The notes under the pieces: model-generated | Databases searched by the model: none | The model's input: only the letters and a program-made list of their open reading frames with translations | Told to the model about the DNA's origin: nothing | NCBI RefSeq assembly: GCF_040412425.1 | Contig: NC_089744.1 | Coordinates: 31,071,001 to 31,135,000 of the forward strand | Source of the DNA: Macrobrachium rosenbergii | Taxonomy: Eukaryota; Arthropoda; Malacostraca; Decapoda; Palaemonidae | Direction: 5' to 3' | Length of the DNA: 64,000 nt | Part shown: positions 11,061 through 22,317 of the stretch, one piece after another | Layout: the number at the start of each line of letters is the position of its first letter | How positions within the stretch are numbered: the first letter of the stretch is position 1 | Made by a program: the position numbers and the translations under genes

Positions 11061-14000
11061 AGGCTGTAAAAGCCTGGGGACCGATCTGACGCGACTTCAC
11101 ACCACACCTCTGCTCAGCAAGGGTTGCACTTCTTGCATTAGTGTAACGTCCTTGGAGGTCCAGGAACATAGGTGGGGAGATGGACTGGTGTGATGGGGAG
11201 GGTGGCAGATTCAAAGGGTAGTAGATATCCCTCCCGAAAGGACATCCACTATCCAGGTCTCGAGCTCCTATCGATGCCATGTTGCCCAATGGCTTGATAG
11301 GCACCCCACACCTTCGGCAGCAGTCGGGGGACAACGCCCATAAGCGTTTTCCCTTCTTCCTCTTGCCGTTACCAGACTGGAAAGCAGGCTGAAAGGGGTA
11401 CAAAAGCCAACCCTTTCCAGAGGAAGAAGAAGGCTGGGTGATCCCACAGGATCCCTTCGAAGACTGGGACTTCTTAGGGGCCGAGGAAGTGTTAGCCTGG
11501 CCCGAAGGCCAGGCCACATTGGAGCTCGAAGACCCGGAGGTCTTCGCCACTGCCTGGTGAACAAGGTAAAAGCTGTCATCAGCCCGATGCTTGTGCATTG
11601 CAGCATCTACCAACTCTCCAGGGAAGAGAGAGGCAGAACCCAGCAACAGTCCATTCCGCAAGGTCACTGCCAACTTGGGTCCCACAGACCTGGCAAAGTG
11701 AGAAAGAACGGCATTTCTTCGCTAAGAACCAAGTTGGCCCACAGGTTTGCCATCTCGTGGGGGAGGTAGGAAATGGCTTTACCTCCATACTGGGACAGTG
11801 TCCCAAAAGTGGAGCCTTCCCGGCACGATAGCCAAGGAGGCAGCCACTTTGGATACTGTGAACGACCACAGATCCAACAAGGAGACTGCCTGCAAAACTG
11901 CCAAGGTGGTGGCTTCCAGGGTTGCTGCCTCTTGCTGCAAAAGAGAAATACCCTCCACGGTAAGTTGCTGCAACGAGACCCGGGCCTAGACGAACCAGGT
12001 CCAGGTCAACCTGCTTAGACGGCAATGGCCCTTCCGAAGGCGCGTAGAGTCACTTCTGTCGAGGAAGAGGAGGGGGAAGCAGCTTGTCTGAGCTTTTTGA
12101 ACAAAGAGAATTGTCTTGCCCAGACACAAGACCATTCACTTGGTCGAGAGCACCCTCAGCAAGCGTGGACCACGGCAACCCAACCGAAACCTTGGGTTCC
12201 TTCTTTGGACCCCAGAAGGATTCGAGGCGCGAAAGACGATCCACAGATGAGGCCGGGGTCCCTTCCCCTAGGTCATTGTGCTGACAAATCAGCGCAATTA
12301 CCTCTGCAAAGCTCCTCTGTATCTTGGGGGTATCCGCATCCTGGGGAAGAGGACCCTCGAGTCCTTCCAGGGTTGCGGTCCTCCCGATCTACTCTCCTTG
12401 CAAGAGGGAGAACCTCAGCAGACCCCTGGGTTCCTCCCTGCACTATGCGGGCATACGATCTGGTTGATCAGAGAACTGAACCAGGAATGTAAGCCCTCGT
12501 AGTCGAACTCTGGGGAGACAACTCACCGGAGTTCCTCCTGTCCGACTCGCACCTCCTAGGGGAAGCCCAGAAGGTTGAGGGGACAGGCGAGGAGGATCGG
12601 GCACCCCCGCCAGTCTTGCTGGCAGAACCAGCAGGAGCAGTGGGCCGACAGAGGTCACCAACCCATGGTTACGATGGCAACTCGGGTCGAGGAGGATGCT
12701 TTCACCTCAGCGAAGCGTTGTCCCGAGGAGAGTGGAGCGGTTCACACGAGTCGAGCCAGGTGCTCGGCTCCACCAAGCCAGGCTGGGGACTGGGCGGAGT
12801 CAAAAGCAAGGCTGGCTGGTGAGAACTTGCACTGTCCTCTAGACGGACCCCAGACTTCTTCAAGGCCGAAACCTCGTGAGAAGACTGAGCAGGGGACCTC
12901 TTCTCCATCTCACCAGGTGTGCAGACTCGAGAGGCCAAAGCACCTTCCCAGGAACCTTGCCTGGCACTCGTGGAAGTGCCAGCAGGAAGAGCCGAGACAC
13001 CTGCTTGTCTGGACTCTTTCTTTCCTCCTGTGCCCAAGTCGGTACAGAGAGAGGTCTCTCTGGTACCAGTCCAGGGTACAGGCACCTCGTGAACAAATGT
13101 TCAACACAGTGCCAGCCTTAGAAGCAAACTTCTTCGGCACAGCAACAGGAGTGCAAACTGAGATTTGTACGCCCTCGGCTCCCGAGACGACTGACTCAGG
13201 GGTCAACAAATTGGTTCCCTGGCCTGCAGGCCAGGAAGAACCAACAAGAGATCCCACTGCTTTCCCTGAGGAAAGAGGCAGTCCCTTAGAAGTCTCAGGG
13301 CAAGACTTCTTGGGGGTGGGGGGAGAGACAGCCTTCATCTTCTTTGGCCAGCGAGCCTCAGAAAAAGACGAAGAAGAGGAGGTAGCAGACAATGAGGACA
13401 ACAAAGGCGAAGACAATGAAGACAATGACACCTTCCAAGACCTCTTCTTCGTCATCATCTTCAGGATGACGGTCAGGTCTCCCATCCAGGACCCTGGGAG
13501 CAGCAGAAGACACAGGAGTAGCTGGAGGGCCAGGGAAGCAGGAGCAACCCGGGCAGTGGACATGTTAGAGATCGGGCCAGCAACAACAGGGGTAGGTGGC
13601 AGGTGGAGAAGTGCAAGAACCAGGTGAGCCAGGAACCGGGACATGGGTAGTTGGCACGGGTGGAGCAGGAGCCAGGCTAGGCCAAGACTCAGGAAAACCA
13701 GGAGCTGGGACCGAAGTGGGGAATGAGCATAGGTCAGCAACAGCGGGAACAGCACCAACAATGTAACCATACCGGAGGGGCCAGGCATGGAGAGAGGCAA
13801 GTGTAGCTGATACCTGGGTACCCAGGTGCAAGGCAACAGTCACTGGTAGCTTGGCAAAAGACGTCATGGTAACTGTTAATGTGGTGGAAGTGGCCACAGC
13901 GTGGGTAGTCACAGGAGTGCCGGACAGATGGGAGATCAGGCCCTCCAACAATGGAACGCCAGGTAGACTGAGGTGAAGCCAGGTAGAGGTGAGATCTGCA

Positions 14001-14680
14001 ACCTTCCCACAGAAAGAAGTCTCCACCGCCAAACCTGAAGGCAAAGTCAGGTCAAAGGAGGAAGCCTCTGCTCACTCTGGGGGAAACAATTCTCCCCCTG
14101 GAGTGAGGAGAGGCTCCAAAGAGGATGGCCTTCCACACCAGATGAAGCGAGTGAAGACAACAAGGGGGGATCCTCACCTGAAGGAGAGGCAGAAAGGGGA
14201 AGCTTAGCGGGAGGGACAATCCTGATGGGTCACCAACCAAGGGAGCCATCGGGGGTGTATATCCCTCAGATGACGCCTTGGTGGGCTTCCTTCGGTACTG
14301 TCTCCTTCCCTCAAACTTCACCCATTGCTCGGCAGACCAGGAACAACACTCCGAACAAGGTGAATTACGAGAACACACACGTCCCCTGCAAGTAGAGCAA
14401 AGGGCATGCAGGTCCATATCAACATGTGAACGGAAGCTATTGCACTTCTTACCCCCTACCCAGGGCATACACACTGGGGGATTGTGAGGTTTATCCACAT
14501 TCAAAAGAACAAGAAAGATCCCACCAGGAAAACACCTCAACAGCAGTCAGGGAAGAGAGCGAGAAACACATCTGCAGCACATGACAGCCAAAAGCAAATT
14601 GGAATGTTCACATCCAGGCAGGCGGTACTCCTTATTCGAAAGTTCAACGGCCGTTTCCAGCTTTGCTGAAAGTAATTCCT
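11061..14680 (-). pseudogene. DIRS copy A gag region and 5' end
   Basis: Near the 5' end, frame 14540-14052 encodes ALCSTCRGRVCSRNSPCSEC followed by a W-S-x3-W-V-K-F sequence. This is the same cysteine motif as in the inner DIRS gag and its cleanest example in the window. Downstream frames (13836-12910, 13085-12702, 12025-11579, 11685-11059) are Ser/Pro/Leu-rich and lack recognisable domains, as is common for DIRS gag. Frame breaks interrupt the region. The 350-codon plus-strand frame at 12575-13627 is its antisense shadow. Confidence 0.6.
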
Positions 14681-14775
14681 AATGTAAAGGACCGACGGTT
14701 TGTATACTGTGTCAGAACACGCTGTGATTTGTTCCTGCAAGATATACAAACCATTGGCCTTTTACATTAGGAATA
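14681..14775. repeat. DIRS ICR-like inverted pair at the A/B junction
   Basis: GTAAAGGACCGACGGTTTGTATA at 14681 onward faces ATATACAAACCATTGGCCTTTTACATTAGG at about 14740-14770. The same arrangement is seen at 1122-1207. What follows (TTGGAGGGAGGAATCGGAGTGAGTCTCTGAACTGACTGGAGTTCG) matches 1220-1270, the start of the recombinase side of copy A. Copy A's 5' end is therefore fused directly to the ICR of a second element. Confidence 0.6.
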
Positions 14776-15757
14776 CACTTGTTGGAGGGAGGAATCGGAG
14801 TGAGTCTCTGAACTGACTGGAGTTCGGCACACCTGGACCTAGCCATTGATATTGTGAGGTCTCGGGCGGAGTGTACATGTGTTGTCAATTTTAGCAGCAG
14901 AGTACGCACTTTCGATCATCTCACAAGGCCACCAGAAAGAAAGACGTGTCCTTGGACACTTCTTTCTTGGGCAAGTTAGAACTAGCTCAAAGTCGTCAAC
15001 CTCCATTAGAGATGTCGAGACTTCTTTGGAAAGCACCACAGCACCCTAACAGGAAAAAGCAGCGACTGATCTGGATCATCGACTAAAAAGTCCAAGGGGG
15101 AGTCCAAGCGCTTGGCAAAACTCCTGAATCTCGTAAGAAGAATCGTCAGGAGTAAGCTCCTCTCAGCTTCCGAAGAAAACCAAGGAGGGACAGACACAGA
15201 ATCAGTCTTAGACACAGACTTCTAAGAACTGGAATCGAGAACACAGCCTCGAAAGACTGTGCACTCACGGCCCCCGAGACACGAGACCCCAGTGGGGAAT
15301 GCAAATCGGTTCCCAACCCCAAGGGCCAGGAAGAGCCAAACAAGAGAACGCACTGCCTCTCCGAAGATAGGTAGTCCCTCATAAGTCCTGCAGGACCTCT
15401 GAAGGGAACCTCCTCCTTGCCTTTCCAGGGGTTCGTACCCTCAGGACCGAAACACCTGGCAAGAACAGACACACTTGCATGTCTTGGTTCTTTCTCTCGC
15501 CTGTTCCTGAACCGAGACAGTAAGAGGTCTCTCTGACATCAGTTTGGGATGCACAGGACTGCGAAGATTCTCGAGCACTCAGTGTGACTCGACAAAGTCG
15601 AGCCCCTGACACAGCACCAGTCTAGAAGCAGAAATCCTAGAATGGTGGCGGGAGTGCAACCGAAGTCTGCGTGCCTGCAACTCCTGAAACGCAAGACCCT
15701 GGGGTAAGTGATTTGGTTCCTGAGCCCGAAGGCCAGGAAGAGTAGATAAGAGGGTAG
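14776..15757 (-). pseudogene. DIRS copy B remnant, recombinase side
   Basis: The minus-strand frame 15039-14839 contains AYSAAKIDNTCTLRPRPHNI, homologous to AYSAAGEDNTGTLRLRAHEV in copy A. The H-x-x-R box is damaged here. Further frames up to 15757 resemble scrambled pieces of copy A's recombinase and gag (for example a DxGTGERK block at 15379-15612 and a DLGTGGKK block at 12702-13085). RT is absent, so copy B is deeply deleted. It is cut at about 15757 by a foldback element. Confidence 0.6.
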
Positions 15758-15759
15758 AT

Positions 15760-16323
15760 CTAAATAATAGATACATGGCAGGTATTTAGCGAGAAATGGC
15801 AGTTTCTTATAGTATTTTGGTTGCTTATTTACAATTTAACTTTATTTTTGGGGGGTTGGCTGTAATTAACCCCTGAAGTCCATCCAACAAGGGGTTTCCA
15901 TACGTGATCTTCACAAGACAGAGCACGGCTACACCTGTTTCGAACAGTTCATATCCCATCCAGCAAGTACAATAACTTGTTAACGTATGGCTACCCGCCC
16001 CCAGGCCGGTACTAAATATGGCAAAGGGTCATTCCATTTGGCTGACAACAAACAAATGCACTGCCAGTGTCAGAAGCCCTAAAAGTGTAGAAAAAACCAG
16101 TTTCCAAGGTATTGCACTCAACGGATGGGATAGGAAACATTTGAAACAGACGTAGCCGTGCTCTGTCTTGTGAAGATCGCGTATGGAAACCCCTTGTTGG
16201 ATGGACTTCAGGGGGTTAATTCCACCACCCGACCCCAAAAATAACGTTAAGTGTAAATAAGCCTAAAAATACTATAAGAAACTGCCATTTCTCGCTAAAT
16301 ACCCACCGTGTACCTACTACTTA
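15760..16323. mobile_element. Foldback/MITE element with ~200-bp inverted arms
   Basis: The left end contains GTATTTAGCGAGAAATGGCAGTTTCTTATAGTA (15782 onward), and its exact reverse complement lies at 16271-16304. The arms continue inward through the block CAACAAGGGGTTTCCATACG...CACAAGACAGAGCACGGCTA (about 15887-15932) and its inverted copy at 16152-16200. The centre (about 15965-16110) is the loop. No protein is encoded. A diverged partial copy of the same family lies at 22318-22650. Confidence 0.75.
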
Positions 16324-16478
16324 GAAAAACCGACGAGAGATCCCACTGCCTCACCATGAAGGGATGCAGCCCCATGCCGGGACTTCTTAGGGGAGGGAGA
16401 GGCAGCCCTCCTCTTCTTTGGCTGCTGTTTCAAACACTAGGTAATTCTAAGCTGGCTGTCCGCGGTGAGCTAGCCTAT

Positions 16479-17945
16479 GGCAATTGACGTTTTCTTATGT
16501 TATTTTACCTGCTGAACAAGAATTTAAAATAATATTTTGTCGGTCGGTTGTAACTAAAATGTAATTGACCCTTGAAAACTGCACGTCTGTACCAGTGGGT
16601 TGCATACAGCTCAAGGGTAAATTACAGTTTAGCAGCAGCTGACCATCAAAATGTTACCCTAAACTCATGTAAAGCAAACAAAACAACACAGACAAACGTC
16701 AATTGCCAGTCTAGTTCAACTGGACACTATTCGTTGCTTGCGACCGGGGCAAAGAAACTTAACAGGTAAACAAAGCCGCCATCTTGGGTTACGTAACCAC
16801 TAAGGTGCCATATGTTCAGCAGGGGGAAGATGAGGTTATGGTACTGCATAGAAGGTATGAGTTGGTAAAGTGATGTGGGACTTACATAGAGACATGGCAG
16901 TAAATAACAGTTACCCAAAACATAACAACACTTCTTTATGAAAAGCACTATAACTCAGTAACACCAAAACGTGGTTGACCTAACTAACTAATAATAAAGA
17001 AGGGTAGTTTAGGAACCTTACCTTAAAGGGGGCCACATATCCTACATCCTTCAGGCTATCATGCAGACACCGCCAAAAACCCACTGGCCTCCAACAACCC
17101 TGCCTACATTATACTTTTGCTTGCCAAACTTCACTTCGTCAATCTTGACAGTTGTATGGGGAATCCTTATAGCTCGTATGTTCTGGCAAGAGGTAATGTT
17201 TCGCTGTGCAAGCCAGCCACAGGGCTTACAAAAAATGTAGAGAGAAAGATTTCTGTTAACGTCACTGAGAAAGTGGTAGCAAAACATCTTGTAAGACCCT
17301 TCTCCTTCTACCCCCTATACATGCTTCAGTTGTCTACCGACAAATGTAAAGTAATTTTGTAAGTTATTTAAGGTAAAATCATGTTGCAGGGAGATGTCAA
17401 TATATTTGTGAATGGATAAATATTAGAAGGTTACAGGCACAAGCTACAACGAATAGGAAATGGTCATAAAACAGTTGAGAAAAAGGAATACATGTAACTG
17501 ACTGCAAGTATCCCCAAATTCTACTCTCAGTTGGAGGCATTGGGTGAACCGGAAGCTCCGCTGTAAGTCCCGCACACGCAGTACAAGTAATGCATGAAAA
17601 GTGCCTTTGGAACGGCTCCTGCTGTCCATTTATTCACCCTTTTTTTATGCTTGTTTTTCGTGTTCCAAATGACATATGGAACAGGAAATACAACAATAAG
17701 GTGCCCAAACCTTTTCCCAAGTTATTTACCCCAGCCAAAAACCCGAATTCCTAACAGGTCTACCTTACCATTAGCTATTCTCAAAAGTGTTTTACCCCAC
17801 CCAAAACCCCGATTCCCAACAAGGGTCCCCTTTACCCTCGGCTACAGTTCTAAGGTAAATTACAGCTTAATTACATTTGGTCGCCAAAATATTACTTTAA
17901 ATTCTTGTTCAGCAGGTAAAGCTCTATAGAAAAACGTCAACTGCT
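16479..17945. mobile_element. Non-autonomous DNA element with ~85-bp terminal inverted repeats
   Basis: The left end reads CAATTGACGTTTTCTTATG...ACCTGCTGAACAAGAATTTAAA (16479 onward). The right end, reverse-complemented, reads CAGTTGACGTTTTTCTATA...ACCTGCTGAACAAGAATTTAAA (17945 inward). Similarity extends over about 85 bp. The 1.3-kb interior has no transposase frame that I can recognise. It contains a small internal near-repeat of the form CCCAAGTTATTTACCCCAGCC / ACCCCACCCAAAACCCCGATTCC around 17715-17830. Confidence 0.65.
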
Positions 17946-19245
17946 TAGATCTACTGAACATTGTTTCAGAGCGAGCCTCAGAAGAAGAAGGGGAGAAGGC
18001 AGAAGAAGACGAAATCGAAGATCAAGTTGAAGACGACTATGTATCACAGTACTTCTTCCTCAATCTCTTCTCTGGTATCTTCTACAGGATGGTGGTCAGG
18101 AAACACAGGAACATCCGGGCCAGCTAAATCAGGCAGCGCAATGGGAGCAGCTCAGTCAACAGGGACACCAGAGGCAACAGGAGAGACCAGGGCAGCTGAG
18201 GCAGGAGGCATGACAGGAGCAGCCCGGCTGGCAGGAGTTTCAGGAACGTCAGCAGCAATGACAGGGGCAACCAGGCAGCTGGGGCAGGAGGCACAGCAGG
18301 AGCTGCCCAGTGACTGGTCACCAGGGCAACAGGAGCAGTCAAGATAGGAGACACAGCTGGAGTAGACAGGACCACAGATACACGTAAATCGTAGACACCA
18401 ACATGGACCTACGCCACTGCCACCAAGGTACTGTGGTGGTTCCCGAAGTAACCACTGTATGAGTGTCACAGTGAAACTCCTCAAGGATAGATATCCAACA
18501 GTGAGATATCCAACCATCTATTGCTGCACCTACAATGCTCACTGTCAATCTGAAGAAAAAAGCAAAGATGATTAGTAGCGGGGAACTCCTCTCACTCCAA
18601 GGGAAACTGCCCTACGAAACGAGAAGAGGCCCCTGCGAAGAGGTCACCCGACTGCGTCCCCCCTTACCCCGCAATCTTCGCCCAACAAGTGAGCAAAGAG
18701 GGTGAAGGAGAGACAGCAAGAAGGGAAAGCTAACTGGGAGAGAGAAACAAGGACAAAGGGGTGGCAACACCGTCAGAAGCAAAAACTTTCCGACGGTGCC
18801 TGGAGTGGATACAGTCATGCCCTTGTACAAGCAGAGGGCGTGAGGTCCAATAAAAGGGAAGCGAACTTGCTACGCCTCAGGCAGCCGACTCTAAGACACA
18901 CATGCTGGGGGATGACGGCCTACGCAAGGCTATCAAAAATCATGGGTTTGTATACCAACAAATATCAAACACACACAATATATACAAAAAGAAAAAAAAG
19001 ATTCCACTGGGATAAAAAGAGCTTAACGACAGTCAGGCAAAGAGCTCCGAACACACCTCTGCAAAGCATGACGGCCGAAAGCAAACTGGAATGTTTACAG
19101 TATGATCCAGGTAGGCAGGTATTCCTGCCTATGGGAAGGCAGTTACTGCCTGACCACCTTGTCCAAGTTTAACAGCCATTTCCAGCTTCACCGTAAGTAA
19201 TTCCCAATGTAAAGGACCAACGGTTTGTATATCATGTAGGAACAA
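17946..19245 (-). pseudogene. DIRS copy B remnant, gag side and 5' end
   Basis: The region is alignable by eye to copy A. GACAGTCAGGCAAAGAGCTCCGAACACACCTCTGCAAAGCATGACGGCC at 19028 onward parallels CAGCAGTCAGGGAAGAGAGCGAGAAACACATCTGCAGCACATGACAGCC at 14541 onward. Both run into GTAAAGGACC(AA/GA)CGGTTTGTATA. The Ser/Ala/Thr-rich minus-strand frames (18517-18152, 18375-18124) are gag-like without a domain. The element ends near 19245. Confidence 0.55.
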
Positions 19246-19294
19246 ACAAAATATCGCATTCAGATACTTTTGCTTCACAATTAAGCCAAATTAC

Positions 19295-19640
19295 CTTCCC
19301 AATTAGAGGAGTCTTCGTCTGCAAGGTGCAAGAGCTTGAAAACCGCAAGCTGAACAGAAGGTGGTAAAAACGTATATCGTATGCAAGTCCTAACCCATCT
19401 CTAAGCAGCTTCAAAACTGTAAAAAGATGCTGTGGCATCCGAAAGCTAGCACAAAAGGCTCCCTCTACAAACCCATCACAAACACTGCTTGAGTTAGGAG
19501 CAGAGTTAGTAACACTAAACAGCTTCCGTTTCTCTACGAAAGATAATCCATTTCCCAAAGGTTCCACTTCATGATAACACAGCCTACCATAATCAGGGTA
19601 ACTTCTTACTCGTTTTAACAGGAGCTGAGGTATAAGTAAA
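19295..19640 (-). CDS. Possible internal coding exon of an unrecognised host gene
   Basis: On the minus strand an open frame runs from just after a pyrimidine-rich acceptor (CCGCCCCCCTTTAG, ending at 19641) to a donor GGGAAG|GTAATT (GT at 19294-19293). The putative exon is 346 nt, one base plus 115 codons. The protein has normal composition for a globular domain and no low complexity. It includes YPDYGRLCYHEVEPL near the start and MPQHLFTVLKLLRDGLGLAYDI in the middle. I do not recognise the family. No neighbouring exons were found, and DIRS copy B starts about 50 bp downstream of the donor. It could be an old transposon-derived frame or chance, but its coherence over 115 codons and the splice signals at both ends argue for a real exon. 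Confidence 0.35.
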
Positions 19641-20805
19641 CTAAAGGGGGGCGGTTAACGGAATCATCTTGGGCAAAAGGAAGTGAAAATGGAATAACGT
19701 AAGCTATGCACTGCTTAAATACTAAAGGCGAATCAAACGAAACACCAGAACTGACACGTGACTCGGAACTAATGAGGCAAAGGTAATATATGTCTGAAAT
19801 CCTAACACTACCGACTTCCTACATCACAATATTCTCTCCACAAGGATGTTACGGGAGCTAGCCAGTGTTGCCAACTTAAGAGGAAAACCTGCAATGTTTA
19901 GAGGATTTCAGGTTGTCACAGTTGGCAACACTGCTCAGCCAACTAACGCAAGTCAAAAACGTAACCCACTCAGCTGGAGCTGTATGGCAGCTTGATGCTG
20001 AACCCGAACTGGAAAAGCAGTGAGAGAGAGTTGTCGAAGGGCACAGAACCTTGGTCTGGAGACTTGCCTTGGCTCCCTGTCAGAGGAGACAACCAACCAC
20101 CGCATGGCAGTCGGGGAAATCGAAAAAAGGGTAGAAAACTGGGGGGAGGGCAATTTTGGCCCTAAAATATAAAACAAAAACCTAATTAATAAAAGATATT
20201 ATTATTATTTTTCTCCTGAACCACCTAAGGAGCAAAATAAGGCAGAGCAGAATGAGAGAGAGGAATAAACCTAGGCTACCAGGTAAGCTCATGAAGGAGA
20301 AGCAACACCAGAAGACAAAAGGAAAAACTGAGTACGGTGCTAGTGTGCCCTAACTGTCTAAGTAAACTATCGGCCCATACCATCTTCCGACATTTCACAA
20401 AATTTACATCCTCTCATCAAAACACTCATTCTACATATCAAGAAAACCACACTTGAGCCTGCAGAGCTAGTCTAAAATAGCTGCTAACATAGGCTACGTT
20501 GTCATCAGCAAAACCTAAACAATTGGTTTTCACAAACTCTTTCCTATACAGCCTAATGTTTTCATCTCTGCTTGTTGTAGACAACATAAAGCAAAAACAG
20601 AAAACAAGCACAATACCGTACAGGACAAATTAGCCAGAAATCATCAAAATATTACTAACTCCGATCGTGACTGTGTTCAACATGACGGCACGAAGATAAA
20701 GCTAACTTTACCAGCAGGTGAGATTCATTCCAAAGTAAGTATATCTTAGTTTAGCCAGACCACTGAGCTGGTTAACAGCTCTCCTAGGGCTGGCCCAAAG
20801 GATTA

Positions 20806-20932
20806 GATTTATTTTTACGTGGCTAAGAACCAACTGTTTACCTAGCAACGGGACCTACAGCTTATTGTGGAATCCGAACCACATTATGACAAGAAATGAA
20901 TTTCTATCACCAGAAATAAATTAGAATCATTC
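20806..20932 (+). repeat. SINE-like fragment
   Basis: The block TTATTTTTACGTGGCTAAGAACCAACTG...GGGACCTACAGCTTATTGTGGAATCCGAACCACATT...GAAATGAATTTCTATCACCAGAAATAAATT looks like a dispersed short interspersed repeat of a kind I associate with decapod genomes. I recognise it by pattern only. It has no coding capacity. Confidence 0.5.
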
Positions 20933-21185
20933 CAAATAGTATATTTTATCACCTACTAGATTATTGTTAATAGCAATTAAATACAACAAAGAGACCTTAA
21001 CAATACAGGTTCTGCGATATGTCAGTCAAATGCATAAGCACAGGCCATGGGTTAATAAACTAACCTATAATTGAGGACAATTGAAAACTCAGCCACACTG
21101 GTTAGCCAAAGTTAAGAATGCCAATATATCTACAAGCTTTACAAAATTATATTTAAGGAAAATTCCAGAGCTATTTCCATAAAAG

Positions 21186-21560
21186 ACCAGAGCGCTGCCA
21201 ACCATGCCACACAAGTCATAAAAGAAGTTGGAACCTGAGTGCAACTGTATCACACAAGTCATAAAAGAAGAAGCTGGAACCTGAGTACAACTGTACCCAA
21301 GGAATTACCTGGGCAGACTAACTGCTCGCATACCAGCATGTTATTCCCCAACTTCCTGACACAGCAGTGACCCAAGTGACAGCATTTCATTCGAATTATC
21401 CCTTCTGAGTGAAAACACGCTGATATGCAGGCAGTTAGCCTGCCCAGGTAATTCCTTGAGTACAGTTGTATTCAGGTTCCAACTTCTTTTAGGACTTGTG
21501 TGGCCTGGTTGGCAGCACTCTGGTCTTTCATTTGAAGACCTGGGTTCGATCCTGATGTGA
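21186..21560. repeat. Inverted pair of tRNA-derived SINE sequences
   Basis: The right copy (21478-21560) reads GGACTTGTGTGGCCTGGTTGGCAGCACTCTGGTC...GACCTGGGTTCGATCC, with an A-box-like TGGCCTGGTTGG and a B box GGTTCGATCC, the RNA polymerase III promoter parts of a tRNA head. The left copy (21186-21340) is its reverse complement without the B-box end. It contains an internal duplication of CACACAAGTCATAAAAGAAG...GGAACCTGAG (21210 and 21252). A long (TA)n tract begins immediately after the B-box copy. Confidence 0.6.

Positions 21561-21563
<3 letters not shown>

Positions 21564-21643
<80 letters not shown>
21564..21643. repeat. (TA)n microsatellite
   Basis: About 40 uninterrupted TA units, abutting the tRNA-like SINE head. 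Confidence 0.95.
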
Positions 21644-21648
<5 letters not shown>

Positions 21649-22317
21649 GCTGCCAGACGTTAGTATTAAAAATGCAGACATAATTTTACAACCAGTATAA
21701 TTGTGCTGGTAGGGAATAAAACAGCAACATTTGTCGCAAATTTAGATGCCTAGTTTTGGAAAGAGTCCACTCATGGACTATATAATTTTTTTTTTTACAG
21801 TATTTGTATATAAGATTTAAAATTTTTTGGTTTACTTGCAGTTAACTTTCTGAACCAACTCAAAAGATTGTAGCCTACATAGCCTATTCCCCAGCCCTAA
21901 ACACAGCATTATCAACTTTTCCCTTAACCTTACCCACCTCTCACCTACATAGGCTGAGCTATTACTTCAACTGGGCTATTCACTATCAGACTATCGAAAT
22001 TTGTTAACAAATTAACTGGTAAAGCAACAAAATCCCAGCATAGTAGAACTTTCAGCCATTATAGAGTTCCATGACTTTGCAGCTTTTCGTGTTGGGGGGT
22101 GGTGTCGCTGCTCCCTTATGTAGGACAAGTTAACCGAAGTGCGATATGCTGCCAAAGATAGCAACCTGCAGCTCAGCAAGAAAGTTGCCGTAACAGCATT
22201 AATAAAGGTACTACTTAGATCTACCCTATCTAACTCTTACACAACACACCTTTTACGACGACTATTGACTCAGTCTGAAGAAATAATGGTAGAACTATAG
22301 GGTAGCTCCGCGTCGCC

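Noticed and set aside
12575..13627. 350-codon plus-strand open frame
   Set aside because: Antisense to the DIRS copy A gag region. Low-complexity Gln/Glu/Arg content, no domain, and the minus strand carries the element's genes.
21490..21560. tRNA gene
   Set aside because: A-box- and B-box-like sequences are present, but no cloverleaf pairing can be drawn. It is better explained as a SINE head.
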